Part shown: piece after piece, positions 19,069-28,078 of the stretch | How the letters are laid out: each line of letters begins with the position of its first letter | Position numbering within the stretch: the first letter of the stretch is position 1 | DNA from: Deltaproteobacteria bacterium | GTDB taxonomy: Bacteria > Desulfobacterota > Syntrophia > Syntrophales > JAFGHS01 | DNA length: 47,327 nucleotides | Assembly: GCA_016928025.1 (NCBI GenBank) | Contig: JAFGLN010000001.1 | Location: 1-47,327, forward strand | Direction: 5' to 3' | Position numbers and translations under genes: made by a program | Notes under the pieces: model-generated | What the model was told of the DNA's origin: nothing | Databases searched by the model: none | What the model saw: the letters and a program-made list of their open reading frames with translations, nothing else

Positions 19069-19617
19069 TCAAGCTTGCGCTCCGATTTCTATTAATCCTT
19101 CAACAATATCCGCTTTGATATAATTTAAGATTTCAACATGATTGATGGGGATATCGTCAATTTCTTTTTTTATCTCACAAGTATTCAATACATATTCACA
19201 ATCATCTCGTCGATGACGATACACGAATTCAACATTTGGATTTCCGGCAATTAATGTCACCATGGTTCCTGCTATATTACCCAGAGGCTGCCGGTCAATA
19301 TGACTTAATCCGAATTTTACAGTGACATTCGTACCGCAACCTTCCTTTGAAGTCAAAGTCAATTTTCCTCCCGTTCGTTGGGCAGCATCTGCAAGCATGG
19401 GAAGCCCCAAACCCACACGTCTGACTTTTTTTGTTGTATAGAAAGGATCTAATGCTTTTTTAATAGTTTCATCAGACATACCGAAACCATCATCTTTAAC
19501 CGATATAGTCAGCAAATCCCGAATACTGTCTTCTTCCAGGGAAATGTCGATGTGCCGGGCACCGGCGCGAGTTGAATTTTCCGCAATATCCAAGATGTGC
19601 AAGGACAGCTCCAGCAT
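19069..19617 (-). CDS. histidine-kinase-type ATPase domain protein (GHKL fold)
   Basis: A 182-residue protein made essentially of a HATPase_c domain. It has an N-box-like segment (HILDIAENSTRAGA, about 7-20), G1 DDGFGM, an F box DPFYTTK and a G2 box GLGLPM. No sensor, HisKA or transmembrane segment is present. The C terminus (about 115-180) has no familiar fold. Free-standing ATPases like this accompany HydABC/Hnd-type redox operons in anaerobes, probably as regulators. The start is 2 nt from the end of the PHP gene, implying coupling. Confidence 0.82.
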   Translation of the reverse strand: MLELSLHILDIAENSTRAGARHIDISLEEDSIRDLLTISVKDDGFGMSDETIKKALDPFYTTKKVRRVGLGLPMLADAAQRTGGKLTLTSKEGCGTNVTVKFGLSHIDRQPLGNIAGTMVTLIAGNPNVEFVYRHRRDDCEYVLNTCEIKKEIDDIPINHVEILNYIKADIVEGLIEIGAQA

Positions 19618-19619
19618 AT

Positions 19620-20363
19620 CTACTCCTGAATGTATCTGCCCAGACGATTTTCAAAAGCCAGCTTGATTTCTTTGGTTGAGGCGCTCTCCAGAAACATCGA
19701 TGTCAGTCCTCTTCCAACATCTTTGATAAAGTGTGCATCGGACGATTGGACCAACGCGTATGCCGATAACTCAGGATATTTCAATCTTGCTGCCTGCAGA
19801 TCCATGGATGCCGATACTTCCAAAGCATCAAAAGGTGTAGAAGGATCGATAAAGCCAAGCTGGCTGATCACGCTGTAACTCTCACGATCAATGTGCGCGG
19901 CAACGGCCAATCCCCCAAATGAATGGATATGGTCGACCACCGAACTTAAGCTCAGTTGTGTTGCACCAATCAGTAGTTTATCGTTATAACCCTCTACCTC
20001 GTCAAGTTCGTTGACGATGACCTGGAGGCCAAAGCGTGATTCGTCATTTTTGCCGGGAAGATGGTTATAAACGATTTGCTGGAGTCTACCCAAATCATCA
20101 TAATTATCAAAGATCGCTAATATATGAACTTCTTCTCTGCTCGAGACCTCCATACCCGGCAGGATTGTAATGGAGTTATCTTTGGCGTCTGCGATCTTTT
20201 GTACATAGGGAACGTTTTCTGAGGCGTTATGATCACAGATGGCGACAATATCAAGATTTTTGTCAATGAATTTATTTACGAGCGCACCGGGGTACATATC
20301 AAGATCTGCACAAGGAGATAAGCAGGTATGTACATGTAGATCACATTTGAAACACTTGAGCAT
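19620..20363 (-). CDS. PHP-domain metal-dependent phosphoesterase
   Basis: A 247-residue PHP-fold protein of the TrpH/YciV type. Metal-binding motifs appear in order: DLHVHTCLSPC (8-18), ICDHNASEN (42-50), PGMEVSSREEVHIL, AAHIDR and SSDAH near the C terminus. Such enzymes hydrolyse phosphoesters, including nucleotides and 3'-5' dinucleotides, but the substrate here is unknown. An intrinsic terminator sits about 20 nt before its ATG, so expression depends on read-through. It belongs to the regulator block of the flavoenzyme operon. Confidence 0.85.
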   Translation of the reverse strand: MLKCFKCDLHVHTCLSPCADLDMYPGALVNKFIDKNLDIVAICDHNASENVPYVQKIADAKDNSITILPGMEVSSREEVHILAIFDNYDDLGRLQQIVYNHLPGKNDESRFGLQVIVNELDEVEGYNDKLLIGATQLSLSSVVDHIHSFGGLAVAAHIDRESYSVISQLGFIDPSTPFDALEVSASMDLQAARLKYPELSAYALVQSSDAHFIKDVGRGLTSMFLESASTKEIKLAFENRLGRYIQE

Positions 20364-20383
20364 ATAATTTCCGGCTTTCCCCC

Positions 20384-20412
20384 AAACAAAAAAAGACCAT
20401 TGAACTGGTCTT
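20384..20412 (-). terminator. intrinsic terminator / attenuator just upstream of the PHP gene
   Basis: On the minus strand AAGACCA-GTTCAA-TGGTCTT forms a 7-bp stem, extendable to 9 with one G-U pair, followed at once by a run of Ts and GTTT. It begins only 8 nt after the stop of the DRTGG gene and ends about 20 nt before the PHP ATG. There is no room for a separate promoter between. It should therefore lower or condition transcription of the PHP, ATPase and flavoenzyme genes. Confidence 0.85.
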
Positions 20413-20420
20413 CTTCTGTT

Positions 20421-20768
20421 TTATTCATGATGATCCTTTTTAATTAAATTGTATACCTTGCCGGCAACATCAAATCCCGGCATTTCGGAAATCATGATGG
20501 GAATACCTTCTTTAACGCCTTTTTGAATCGTATCTTCAGCAGGCTCGCAATTATTTACCAATACAATACCGGCCAGATCCTTCAGACTGGCCACGGCAAC
20601 AATATTTTGATGAACTTGTCGGGTAATCCAAAGATCACCGGACTTTCCGTTTCCCATAACATCGCTAAGCAGATCTCCCACATAACCGCCCGTTACTGCA
20701 TTGCTCAAATTGTCTTTTCCAGAAACGACCCGGAGACTCAAAGCATTTATGATTGATGATAATTCCAA
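20421..20768 (-). CDS. DRTGG-domain protein (second copy)
   Basis: A 115-residue protein similar to the first DRTGG gene of this block. It has an N-terminal helix (ELSSIINAL), then a strand-rich DRTGG-like core with the VGDLLSDVMGNGKSGDLWIT segment, DLAGIVLVNN and GIPIMIS. DRTGG domains bind adenine nucleotides in some proteins, next to CBS domains, and are common in redox-hydrogenase operons. No enzymatic motif is visible. A nucleotide- or redox-responsive regulator is inferred. Confidence 0.78.
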   Translation of the reverse strand: MELSSIINALSLRVVSGKDNLSNAVTGGYVGDLLSDVMGNGKSGDLWITRQVHQNIVAVASLKDLAGIVLVNNCEPAEDTIQKGVKEGIPIMISEMPGFDVAGKVYNLIKKDHHE

Positions 20769-20783
20769 ATTATTGACCTATTT

Positions 20784-21263
20784 TTATTCGGTTTTAGGAT
20801 TTTTCTGCTGGGATTCGATAATCATCTTAAGATAAGTTCCCTTTCCTATCTTTGAACGTAAATCAAAATAATCGGAATAATTTTTGATATTACATAATCC
20901 CATACCCGCTCCAAATCCCATTTCTCTGATCCTGTCGTTCGCCGTCGAGTAACCTTCCTGCATCGCAAGCTCAATGTCAACAATACCTTCTCCCTCATCG
21001 ATTGATTCTATCATAATCAAATCGGGGTTCACCGTTAACTTCATATAACCCTGCTTGGCATAAGATACAATATTGATTTCCGACTCATAGGCAACCAGGG
21101 CCGCCCTCCTGACCAATTCATCGGGAATGCCCATGTTTTTAAGAATAACTTTTATCCTGCTGGCAACTTCGCCTGCTTTGTTAAAGTTCCCCCCCTCAAT
21201 GATGAACAGTTCTTCAAATATTTTTTGGCCGTTTAGGACTTGCTCTGAACTTTCTCCACGCAT
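20784..21263 (-). CDS. RsbW-like serine kinase / anti-sigma-type ATPase
   Basis: A 159-residue GHKL ATPase of the RsbW/anti-sigma type. It has the N-box segment AALVAYESEINIV, G1 IDEGEGIVD (near 96-104) and G2 GFGAGMGL. Such proteins phosphorylate STAS-type partners or sequester regulators. No STAS or sigma factor gene is adjacent, so its partner is unknown and may be the neighbouring DRTGG proteins. It overlaps the end of the first DRTGG gene by 31 nt, and the ribosome-binding site at this ATG is weak. Confidence 0.82.
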   Translation of the reverse strand: MRGESSEQVLNGQKIFEELFIIEGGNFNKAGEVASRIKVILKNMGIPDELVRRAALVAYESEINIVSYAKQGYMKLTVNPDLIMIESIDEGEGIVDIELAMQEGYSTANDRIREMGFGAGMGLCNIKNYSDYFDLRSKIGKGTYLKMIIESQQKNPKTE

Positions 21264-21598
21264 CCCACAATGCCCTTCTGGTATAATCTACCCGCAGTCT
21301 CAAATAAAATATATTTTGTACACAAAATGGGAATATGCATTTCGTCGGCTAAATTCACGGTTTCCTGGGGCGGTTTCTTCCCTCTTACGACGATGATTGC
21401 AGCGATATCGAGAACATTTGCCGTCCTGATCACCTGCGGATTGGTCAGACCGGTCAACAAGAGGCTCCCCGCTTTTGCGTATGCCAGAACGTCGCTCATT
21501 AAATCAGCACCGAATGCCGTTTTCACTTCCATGTCCAGTTTGTCGCCGCCCACGATCATTTCAGCATCCAGAATATCTTTAACGTCTTGAAGAGTCAC
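21233..21598 (-). CDS. DRTGG-domain protein (first copy), GTG start
   Basis: A 121-residue DRTGG-domain protein with the same layout as the gene at 20421-20768: an N-terminal helix, then GADLMSDVLAYAKAGSLLLTG, DIAAIIVVRGK and HIPILCTKY. The longest ORF starts at 21634, but its extra 12 codons contain the ribosome-binding site AAGGAG. A GTG at 21598, 6 nt after that site, restores the usual start at the helix. It is the first gene after a probable promoter at about 21700 and heads the regulator block. Confidence 0.78.
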   Translation of the reverse strand: MTLQDVKDILDAEMIVGGDKLDMEVKTAFGADLMSDVLAYAKAGSLLLTGLTNPQVIRTANVLDIAAIIVVRGKKPPQETVNLADEMHIPILCTKYILFETAGRLYQKGIVGCVEKVQSKS

Positions 21599-21625
21599 TT
21601 CAATCTCCTTTTTAGTTATATATCG

Positions 21626-21637
21626 GCAATACATTGC
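21626..21637. promoter_or_regulatory. short palindrome in the leader of the DRTGG operon
   Basis: GCAAT-AC-ATTGC is a perfect inverted repeat about 28 nt upstream of the GTG start and downstream of the inferred transcription start. It could be an operator. It does not match the Rex consensus or any other motif I recognise. Confidence 0.35.
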
Positions 21638-21697
21638 GAATAATGGTCAAAATAATTTTATTAAATAAGTGCCCCTTCTGGCCATTTACAGCGCTGG

Positions 21698-21726
21698 CGA
21701 TTACCACAGTACCGCAGCAATGTCAA
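21698..21726 (-). promoter_or_regulatory. candidate sigma-70 promoter for the DRTGG/flavoenzyme operon
   Basis: On the minus strand a perfect TTGACA (-35) is followed after 17 nt by TAATCG, a poor -10. An AT-rich stretch lies upstream. A strong -35 with a weak -10 suggests an activated or tightly controlled promoter. The predicted leader is about 90 nt. The rest of the roughly 270-nt gap after mdh shows no ORF and no clear terminator. Confidence 0.4.
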
Positions 21727-21868
21727 TAAATTTATCAATAAGTTGCAGCCTCAAACGGCAATAAATTCCGATTTAAAATGCCCTTTTAGCAGCAGGTCAT
21801 TTCTAGATCCGTCAAATGAATTTCGTATCGACCAGGGCTCAAGGAAATTATGATTAAAATCTATAGGT

Positions 21869-22804
21869 TTATGATTTTGCCTGATGAATAACATTGACCA
21901 GTTCTTGGACAGCGGCAGCTGACTGATTTAATGCCGCCTGTTCTTCTTTATTAAGGTTTAGCTGAACAATTTTTTCTATACCCCGGGCGCTTAGAATAAC
22001 AGGCACACCGATAAATAATTTTTCAATCTCATACTCGCCTTCAAGGTACGCCGTGCAAGGGAGGAGTTTCCGGCTGTCCTTCAGAATCGATTCCGCCATT
22101 TCCACAGCCGAAGCAGCCGGCGCATAAAAGGCACTTCCTGTTTTCAGAAGATTAACGATTTCAGCGCCACCTTTACGGGTACGATCGATGAGTCCTTCCA
22201 AGCGTTCCGCTGTCATCAACTCGGTAACCGGAATACCGGCAACAGTGGAATATCGCGGCAGAGGAACCATGCTGTCGCCATGACCACCGAGAACCATGGC
22301 GTTAATGTTTTCCACGGAGACATTTAATTCCATCGAAATAAAAGCGCAGAATCTGGCCGAATCGAGCACTCCGGCCATTCCGATGACCCGTTGCTTGGGA
22401 AATCTACTGACTTCAAAAGCGACCTGACACATTGCATCAAGGGGATTGCTGACGATGATCAGAATGCAATTCGGAGAATATCGCACAATCTGCTCGGTAA
22501 CGCTTGTCATGATTTTCATATTGGTCATCAGGAGGTCGTCCCTGCTCATGCCCGGTTTTCTGGGCAGGCCTGCCGTGATGATGACAAGATTCGATCCTTT
22601 GGTGTCTTTGTAATCGTTTGTCCCAAGAAGATGGACATCTTTTTTCAGCATCGGCGCCGATTCAACCAGATCCAATGCCTTGCCTTCGGGCAAACCTTCA
22701 ACGACATCCAAAAGAACAATGTCCCCCAATCCCTTGTCCGCCAAGAGCCGTGCTACTGTCGCCCCCACATTTCCAGCTCCGACAACGGTGATTTTTTTAT
22801 CCAT
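21869..22804 (-). CDS. mdh: malate dehydrogenase (LDH-like type)
   Basis: NAD-dependent interconversion of malate and oxaloacetate. The protein has the Rossmann motif [10 protein letters not shown] near the N terminus, [26 protein letters not shown] and the catalytic-histidine loop GGHGDSMVP. The arginine in LPRKPGMSR, at the substrate-discriminating position, indicates malate rather than lactate. The longest ORF starts at 22813, where the ATG runs directly into AAGG. The ATG at 22804 has AAGG at 9 nt and gives the usual family N terminus (311 residues), so it is preferred. No terminator is obvious before the DRTGG operon downstream. Confidence 0.93.
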   Translation of the reverse strand: MDKKITVVGAGNVGATVARLLADKGLGDIVLLDVVEGLPEGKALDLVESAPMLKKDVHLLGTNDYKDTKGSNLVIITAGLPRKPGMSRDDLLMTNMKIMTSVTEQIVRYSPNCILIIVSNPLDAMCQVAFEVSRFPKQRVIGMAGVLDSARFCAFISMELNVSVENINAMVLGGHGDSMVPLPRYSTVAGIPVTELMTAERLEGLIDRTRKGGAEIVNLLKTGSAFYAPAASAVEMAESILKDSRKLLPCTAYLEGEYEIEKLFIGVPVILSARGIEKIVQLNLNKEEQAALNQSAAAVQELVNVIHQAKS

Positions 22805-22813
22805 ATTCACCAT

Positions 22814-23014
22814 CCTTCGTTAATGTATTTGCAAAACAACTAAATATTTGACATAAAAAAATCTCAACCGATTGATCCAATACTTATCTCAAAACAGACT
22901 CGAAGACAATGGATTTATCTGTTGAAAAAACGATACGGGTATTATAGATATGGCCGCACTTTTTGAGTTTTGACTATTCACAGCTTTTAAAATATCAATT
23001 GATCAGGAAACAAT
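22814..23014. promoter_or_regulatory. divergent mdh / purL promoter region
   Basis: A 200-nt region between genes read outward in both directions, so it must contain at least two promoters. On the plus strand TTGAAA at 22922 and TATAGA at 22943 are 15 nt apart, a suboptimal spacing. On the minus strand several TTGAGA boxes occur without a convincing -10. No purine-type riboswitch fold and no Rex-type operator were seen. Confidence 0.4.
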
Positions 23015-25996
23015 ATGGCAAGCCGTATAGAAGTGGGTTTCAAACCCGGCATTCGAGATGCACTGGGCGAAAAAATCAAGAGAAGGATTATAGAACATCT
23101 CAATATAAATATTGATAATGTCAGTACTGTAGACGTTTACACCCTCGCCGGTAATTTGCGCTCCAATGACTTGAAAAAGATTGCAGCCGAAGCCTTCTCC
23201 GATCCCATCATTCAATATTATAAAATCGATCAGGCACTGGCCCAAGATTTTGACTGGCTTATCGAGGTCGGGTTCAAACCGGGTGTTACGGATAATGTCG
23301 GCAAAACCGCGACGGAAGCCGTGAAATTATGTCTGGGGGATAAGTTAAAAAAAACAGTGGGAGTTTATACCTCTCGACAGTATGTCATCTATGGGAAAAT
23401 CAAAAGTAAAGAAGCGGAGAAAATCGCTTCGGACCTTTTGGCTAACGACTTGATCCAGCGTTGCCGGATCTACGACGGAAAGACCTGGAAACCCGGGATT
23501 TCTATTGAACCTTATATTCCCAGGGTATCCGACACCAGCAAAGTCAAAATTGAAAAGATCCGCCTTGACGTTTCCGATGAAAAACTAATGGAAATCAGCC
23601 GCGACCGGCTGCTGGCTTTGAATCTCGCGGAAATGGATGCCATTAAGCATTACCTGACGGGTCAACGGGTCCTGCAGGAGCGAAGCAAAATCGGTCTGGG
23701 CGGAGCCATTACCGATGTTGAATTGGAATGTATCGCCCAAACGTGGTCTGAACACTGTAAACATAAAATATTCAACAGTTTTATTCGATATGAAGACGGG
23801 CAGGGTAAACGTCACCTAATCGATTCCCTGTTTGATACTTACATCAAAGGCTCGACCCTTGATATCCGAAAAAAAATGGCTGACAAAGACTGGTGCCTTT
23901 CCGTTTTTTCCGATAATGCCGGCATTATCAAATTCAATGACAAACATAATATCGTTTTTAAAGTCGAAACCCATAATTCACCGTCAGCCCTTGATCCGTA
24001 TGGCGGAGCTCTTACCGGCATTGTCGGCGTCAACAGAGATCCCTTCGGCACGGGTAAAGGGGCCAAACTTATTTTTAATACCGATGTTTTTTGTTTCGCG
24101 CCTCCGGATCATGAAAAACCCCTACCTGAGAGAATCCTTCATCCACTGCGCATTTATGAAGGGGTACGCGAAGGTGTCGAACACGGCGGCAATAAAAGCG
24201 GTATCCCGACAGTTAACGGTTGTATCGTCTTTGATGAGCGCTATCTGGGAAAGCCGCTGGTTTACTGCGGAACCGGCGGTATTATGCCCGCGCAAATAGC
24301 CGGCAAGCCGACCCACACCAAGGAGATCCAGCCCGGAGACATTATTATTATGACCGGTGGCAGGATCGGAAAAGACGGCATTCACGGAGCCACCTTTTCC
24401 TCGGAAGAACTCCATGAAGGTTCGCCTGTTACAGCTGTCCAGATTGGGGATCCGATTACCCAAAAGAAAATGACGGATTTTCTTCTGAAGGCACGGGATC
24501 AGGACCTCTACCGGGGAATAACGGACAATGGTGCGGGCGGGCTCTCATCATCCATCGGAGAAATGGCAAGGCTGTCAGGCGGCTGCGAAATCGACCTCAA
24601 GAAAGCCCCTCTGAAATATTCCGGTCTGCAACCATGGGAAATTCTCCTGTCGGAAGCTCAGGAAAGGATGTCTCTGGCTGTTTATCCGGATAAGGTTGAT
24701 CAATTCTTGTCCCTTGCCGAAAAAATGGACGTTGAGGCGACGGTTCTCGGACGGTTCACTGATTCCGGAAAATTTCATGTCCTTTTTGGTGAGCGAACGG
24801 CGGCTTATCTCGATATGGATTTCCTCCATAATGGATTGCCCCAAATGCACTTATCCGCCAAATGGACGCCGCCTGAATATCATGAACCGGTTTTACAGAT
24901 ATACAACGATATGGGAAAGGCCTTACGGCAAATGCTGTCCCGATTGAATATTTGCAGCAAAGAATCGGTTGTCAGACAATACGACCATGAAGTTCAAGGA
25001 GGTAGCGTCATTAAGCCGCTGGTCGGTGTTCACAACGACGGACCCAGCGATGCCGCGGTTATTCGGCCGCTGCTTGATTCTCTCGAAGGCATTGTCGTGG
25101 CAAACGGCATTTGTCCCCGATACAGCGATATCGATACTTATCACATGGCGGCCTGTGCCATCGATGAGGCTGTTAGAAATGCCATTGCCGTCGGTGGATC
25201 ATTGGAGCAATTAGCGGGCCTGGACAACTTTTGCTGGTGCGATCCGGTTCAATCGGAAACTAACCCTGACGGTGATTATAAACTGGCACAGCTTGTCAGA
25301 GCAAATATGGCTCTTTTTGATTACACAAAAGCTTACGGTGTCCCCTGTATATCGGGAAAAGACAGTATGAAAAATGATTATCGCATCGGAAACACAAAAA
25401 TATCCATCCCACCGACACTCCTTTTTTCTACAATTGGCAAGATTTCCGATGTCACGAAAACCGTCAGCATGGATGCCAAAAATCCGGGCGATCTGGTATA
25501 TGTTTTAGGGATGACCTTCGATGAACTCGGCGGCTCTGAATGGTTCGCCCTGCATGGCTATATCGGAAACAAATGTCCAAAGGTCGACGCCAAAAGGGCA
25601 AAAGAATTATACCGGTCCGTGAGTATGGCCATTGATTTGGGTCTAATATGTTCCTGCCACGACTGTTCCGATGGTGGTTTGGGGGTTGCCCTTGCAGAAA
25701 CAGCTTTTGCCGGCAATTTGGGTCTGAGAATTTCGCTGAAGAGCGTCCCTTATGAGGGCATTTTCCGTGACGATTTTATCTTATTTTCCGAGTCGCAAAG
25801 CAGATTTATTGTTACAATTCGACCAGATCGAAAAACAGTGTTCGAAAAAATCATGCGAGGGAATATTTATTCAGAAATCGGAAATGTAACGTCAGATCAA
25901 ATATTTTCTGTGGAAGGTCTCAACGGCGACATGATTGTTTCCGAAGATATTGAACGGTTGAAAAAAGCATGGCAACAACCGCTTGCAGCTTTTTAA
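23015..25996 (+). CDS. purL: phosphoribosylformylglycinamidine synthase: PurS-PurS-PurL fusion
   Basis: Fourth step of purine synthesis, conversion of FGAR to FGAM. The 993-residue chain begins with two PurS-like repeats (about 4-72 and 82-154), both opening with the same IEVGFKPG phrase. A PurL region follows, with a linker/N-terminal domain, TWSEHCKHK (243-251), FKVETHNSPSAL, and tandem AIR-synthase-type ATP-binding halves including TDNGAGGLSSSIGEM and SCHDCSDGGLGVAL. Bacterial PurL normally uses separate PurS and PurQ. Here PurS is duplicated and fused, while PurQ is the next gene. An AGGA site precedes the ATG. Confidence 0.94.
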   Translation: MASRIEVGFKPGIRDALGEKIKRRIIEHLNINIDNVSTVDVYTLAGNLRSNDLKKIAAEAFSDPIIQYYKIDQALAQDFDWLIEVGFKPGVTDNVGKTATEAVKLCLGDKLKKTVGVYTSRQYVIYGKIKSKEAEKIASDLLANDLIQRCRIYDGKTWKPGISIEPYIPRVSDTSKVKIEKIRLDVSDEKLMEISRDRLLALNLAEMDAIKHYLTGQRVLQERSKIGLGGAITDVELECIAQTWSEHCKHKIFNSFIRYEDGQGKRHLIDSLFDTYIKGSTLDIRKKMADKDWCLSVFSDNAGIIKFNDKHNIVFKVETHNSPSALDPYGGALTGIVGVNRDPFGTGKGAKLIFNTDVFCFAPPDHEKPLPERILHPLRIYEGVREGVEHGGNKSGIPTVNGCIVFDERYLGKPLVYCGTGGIMPAQIAGKPTHTKEIQPGDIIIMTGGRIGKDGIHGATFSSEELHEGSPVTAVQIGDPITQKKMTDFLLKARDQDLYRGITDNGAGGLSSSIGEMARLSGGCEIDLKKAPLKYSGLQPWEILLSEAQERMSLAVYPDKVDQFLSLAEKMDVEATVLGRFTDSGKFHVLFGERTAAYLDMDFLHNGLPQMHLSAKWTPPEYHEPVLQIYNDMGKALRQMLSRLNICSKESVVRQYDHEVQGGSVIKPLVGVHNDGPSDAAVIRPLLDSLEGIVVANGICPRYSDIDTYHMAACAIDEAVRNAIAVGGSLEQLAGLDNFCWCDPVQSETNPDGDYKLAQLVRANMALFDYTKAYGVPCISGKDSMKNDYRIGNTKISIPPTLLFSTIGKISDVTKTVSMDAKNPGDLVYVLGMTFDELGGSEWFALHGYIGNKCPKVDAKRAKELYRSVSMAIDLGLICSCHDCSDGGLGVALAETAFAGNLGLRISLKSVPYEGIFRDDFILFSESQSRFIVTIRPDRKTVFEKIMRGNIYSEIGNVTSDQIFSVEGLNGDMIVSEDIERLKKAWQQPLAAF

Positions 25997-26065
25997 GGTC
26001 TTTGAATAACCACTTTTGTTTGTTATATGGTTTTCTTTCCAATTGATAGATAACATGGCGAATTA

Positions 26066-26893
26066 ATGCGAAAAAGAGTAAAAACAATCGTTATTACCGG
26101 ATACGGGACGAACTGCGAGATTGAATGCGCCCATGCGTGTCGTCTTGCGGGTTCCGACGAGGTCGACATCATTCATATGAGTGACCTGTTATATGGCGAT
26201 GTTCGGCTGGATAAATACCATTTTTTAAATCTGCCCGGTGGTTTCTTGGATGGAGACGATCTCGGTTCGGCAAAGGCCGGTGTCAATCGTATCCGGTATG
26301 CGAAAATCAAGGGCTCCCATGAGAGACTATACGATCAGTTCTATCAGTTTATAAAAGAAGGTAAATTAATTCTCGGCATATGCAACGGGTTTCAATTACT
26401 GGTTAAACTGGGATTCCTTCCCGGATTCGACGGCGACTATAACACCCCCAAGGCCACTCTTACGTTTAATGATTCCGGTAAATTTGAAGATCGCTGGGTT
26501 TATCTTAGAATCGATCGGAAATCTCCCTGTGTATACACAAAAGGCCAACGTGGCCTCTATCTTCCGGTAAGGCATGGAGAGGGGAAATTTATTGTTGACA
26601 GCGATGTTGTACTGGAGAGATTACAAAAGGATCACTTAATCGCTCTTCAGTACAGTCATGACAATTATCAAAACATGACCATGGACTATCCGGCCAATCC
26701 CAATGGTTCGGTTAGAGGTATCGCGGGCATTTGCAATGAAACGGGACGTGTCTTCGGCCTCATGCCTCACCCGGAAGCTTTCCTCCATTTCACTAATCAT
26801 CCTCGCTGGACCCGGGAAAAACTACCCGTCGACGGACAGGGGTTGTCTATTTTTAAGAATGCAGTTCAATCCATCAGAAACAGCGAATTTTGA
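26066..26893 (+). CDS. purQ: phosphoribosylformylglycinamidine synthase glutaminase subunit PurQ
   Basis: Class I glutamine amidotransferase that supplies ammonia to PurL. The 275-residue protein has the oxyanion LPGGFLDGDD segment (56-65), the nucleophile elbow GICNGFQ with C106, and the H235/E237 pair in MPHPEA. It is about 45 residues longer than typical Bacillus-type PurQ. The extra length lies in the middle (about 68-90) and around 120-165, which may match the unusual PurS-PurS-PurL partner. It follows purL by about 70 nt on the same strand. Confidence 0.93.
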   Translation: MRKRVKTIVITGYGTNCEIECAHACRLAGSDEVDIIHMSDLLYGDVRLDKYHFLNLPGGFLDGDDLGSAKAGVNRIRYAKIKGSHERLYDQFYQFIKEGKLILGICNGFQLLVKLGFLPGFDGDYNTPKATLTFNDSGKFEDRWVYLRIDRKSPCVYTKGQRGLYLPVRHGEGKFIVDSDVVLERLQKDHLIALQYSHDNYQNMTMDYPANPNGSVRGIAGICNETGRVFGLMPHPEAFLHFTNHPRWTREKLPVDGQGLSIFKNAVQSIRNSEF

Positions 26894-26992
26894 CCGCTAT
26901 TAATTGTGTTTTTTATGCATAACGGAATTGTCTTGTAGCTATTTATTAATCACCCTAAATATTGATGATTTATTTTCACAAAGGATGCGCTT

Positions 26993-28078
26993 ATGAGTTT
27001 CAGATGCGGCATCATCGGTCTTCCCAATGTCGGCAAATCGACGATATTCAATGCCTTGACAATGGCCGGTGCGCTGGTCGCCAACTATCCTTTTACGACC
27101 ATTGAGCCGAATGTCGGCGTTGTGCCGATACCGGATGAAAGGCTTGAGCGAATCGCGGCACTCATCAAACCACAGAAAGTCACATATACATCCATCGAAT
27201 TCGTGGATATTGCAGGTCTGGTAAAAGGAGCCTCCCGTGGTGAAGGTCTGGGAAATCAATTCCTTCATCACATAAGAGAAGTCGATGCCATCATTCACAT
27301 TGTGCGCTGTTTTGATGACGATAATATCGCTCATGTTGACGGATCCGTCGATCCGGTTCGTGATATCGATGTGATCAATACGGAACTCATGCTGGCGGAT
27401 CTGGGATTTATCGAACGGAAAATCGATAGGGACGAAAAATTACTCAAAACCGGAAACAAGACGGTTCATATCGAGTTCGACCTTTTAAATAAAGTGCGAA
27501 CGGTTCTGGGGCAAGGCATTAATGCGAGAAATTTGTCCTTGCCGGAGGATCAGAAATCCATTCTTGAACAGTTGAATTTGCTCACGTTCAAAAAAATATT
27601 ATACGTGGCAAATTGCAGCGAAACAGGCAACGAAAAATATATTAGAGCCATTGATGAATATACACAAAAAGAACTTTCCAAATTCATCATTATTTACGGG
27701 AATTTTGAAGCTGAGCTGACTCAATTGGCACCGGAAGAACAGAAAGAATTTCTCGATGATATGGGCCTTCATGAATCGGGCCTTGTCCATCTTACCCATG
27801 AAGTATATTCCCTTCTCAATCTCATTTCATTTTACACGACGGCCGGCATAGAACTGAGGGCCTGGAAGATACCCGATGGAACGAACGCACTTCATGCAGC
27901 CGGGAAAATACACAGTGATATGGAAAAAGGATTTATTCGGGCGGAAGTTATTAACTTTGATGATTTTATCAAGGTGGGCGGCCTCGGCACCGCAAAAGAA
28001 AAAGGTCTTGTCCGTCTGGAAGGAAAAGACTATCTAATTCATGATGGGGATATTATTTATTTTCGTTTTCATGTTTAA
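26993..28078 (+). CDS. ychF: redox-regulated ATPase YchF
   Basis: Obg-family P-loop protein that prefers ATP and binds ribosomes. The 361-residue protein has G1 GLPNVGKST (8-16), the switch region NYPFTTIEPNVG, G3 DIAGLVKGAS, and a TGS-like C-terminal domain (about 275-361) ending in GDIIYFRFHV. AAAGGA precedes the ATG. The stop codon is followed directly by an A/T run that also serves as the T tract of a minus-strand terminator. Confidence 0.96.
   Translation: MSFRCGIIGLPNVGKSTIFNALTMAGALVANYPFTTIEPNVGVVPIPDERLERIAALIKPQKVTYTSIEFVDIAGLVKGASRGEGLGNQFLHHIREVDAIIHIVRCFDDDNIAHVDGSVDPVRDIDVINTELMLADLGFIERKIDRDEKLLKTGNKTVHIEFDLLNKVRTVLGQGINARNLSLPEDQKSILEQLNLLTFKKILYVANCSETGNEKYIRAIDEYTQKELSKFIIIYGNFEAELTQLAPEEQKEFLDDMGLHESGLVHLTHEVYSLLNLISFYTTAGIELRAWKIPDGTNALHAAGKIHSDMEKGFIRAEVINFDDFIKVGGLGTAKEKGLVRLEGKDYLIHDGDIIYFRFHV

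Noticed and set aside
22814-22870. possible Rex operator upstream of mdh (CAACTAAATATTTGACA)
   Set aside because: Only the AAATATTT core is symmetrical. The outer TTGTGA/TCACAA-type arms are absent.
22814-23014. purine-type riboswitch upstream of purL
   Set aside because: No three-way junction or conserved purine-aptamer core is visible on the plus strand.
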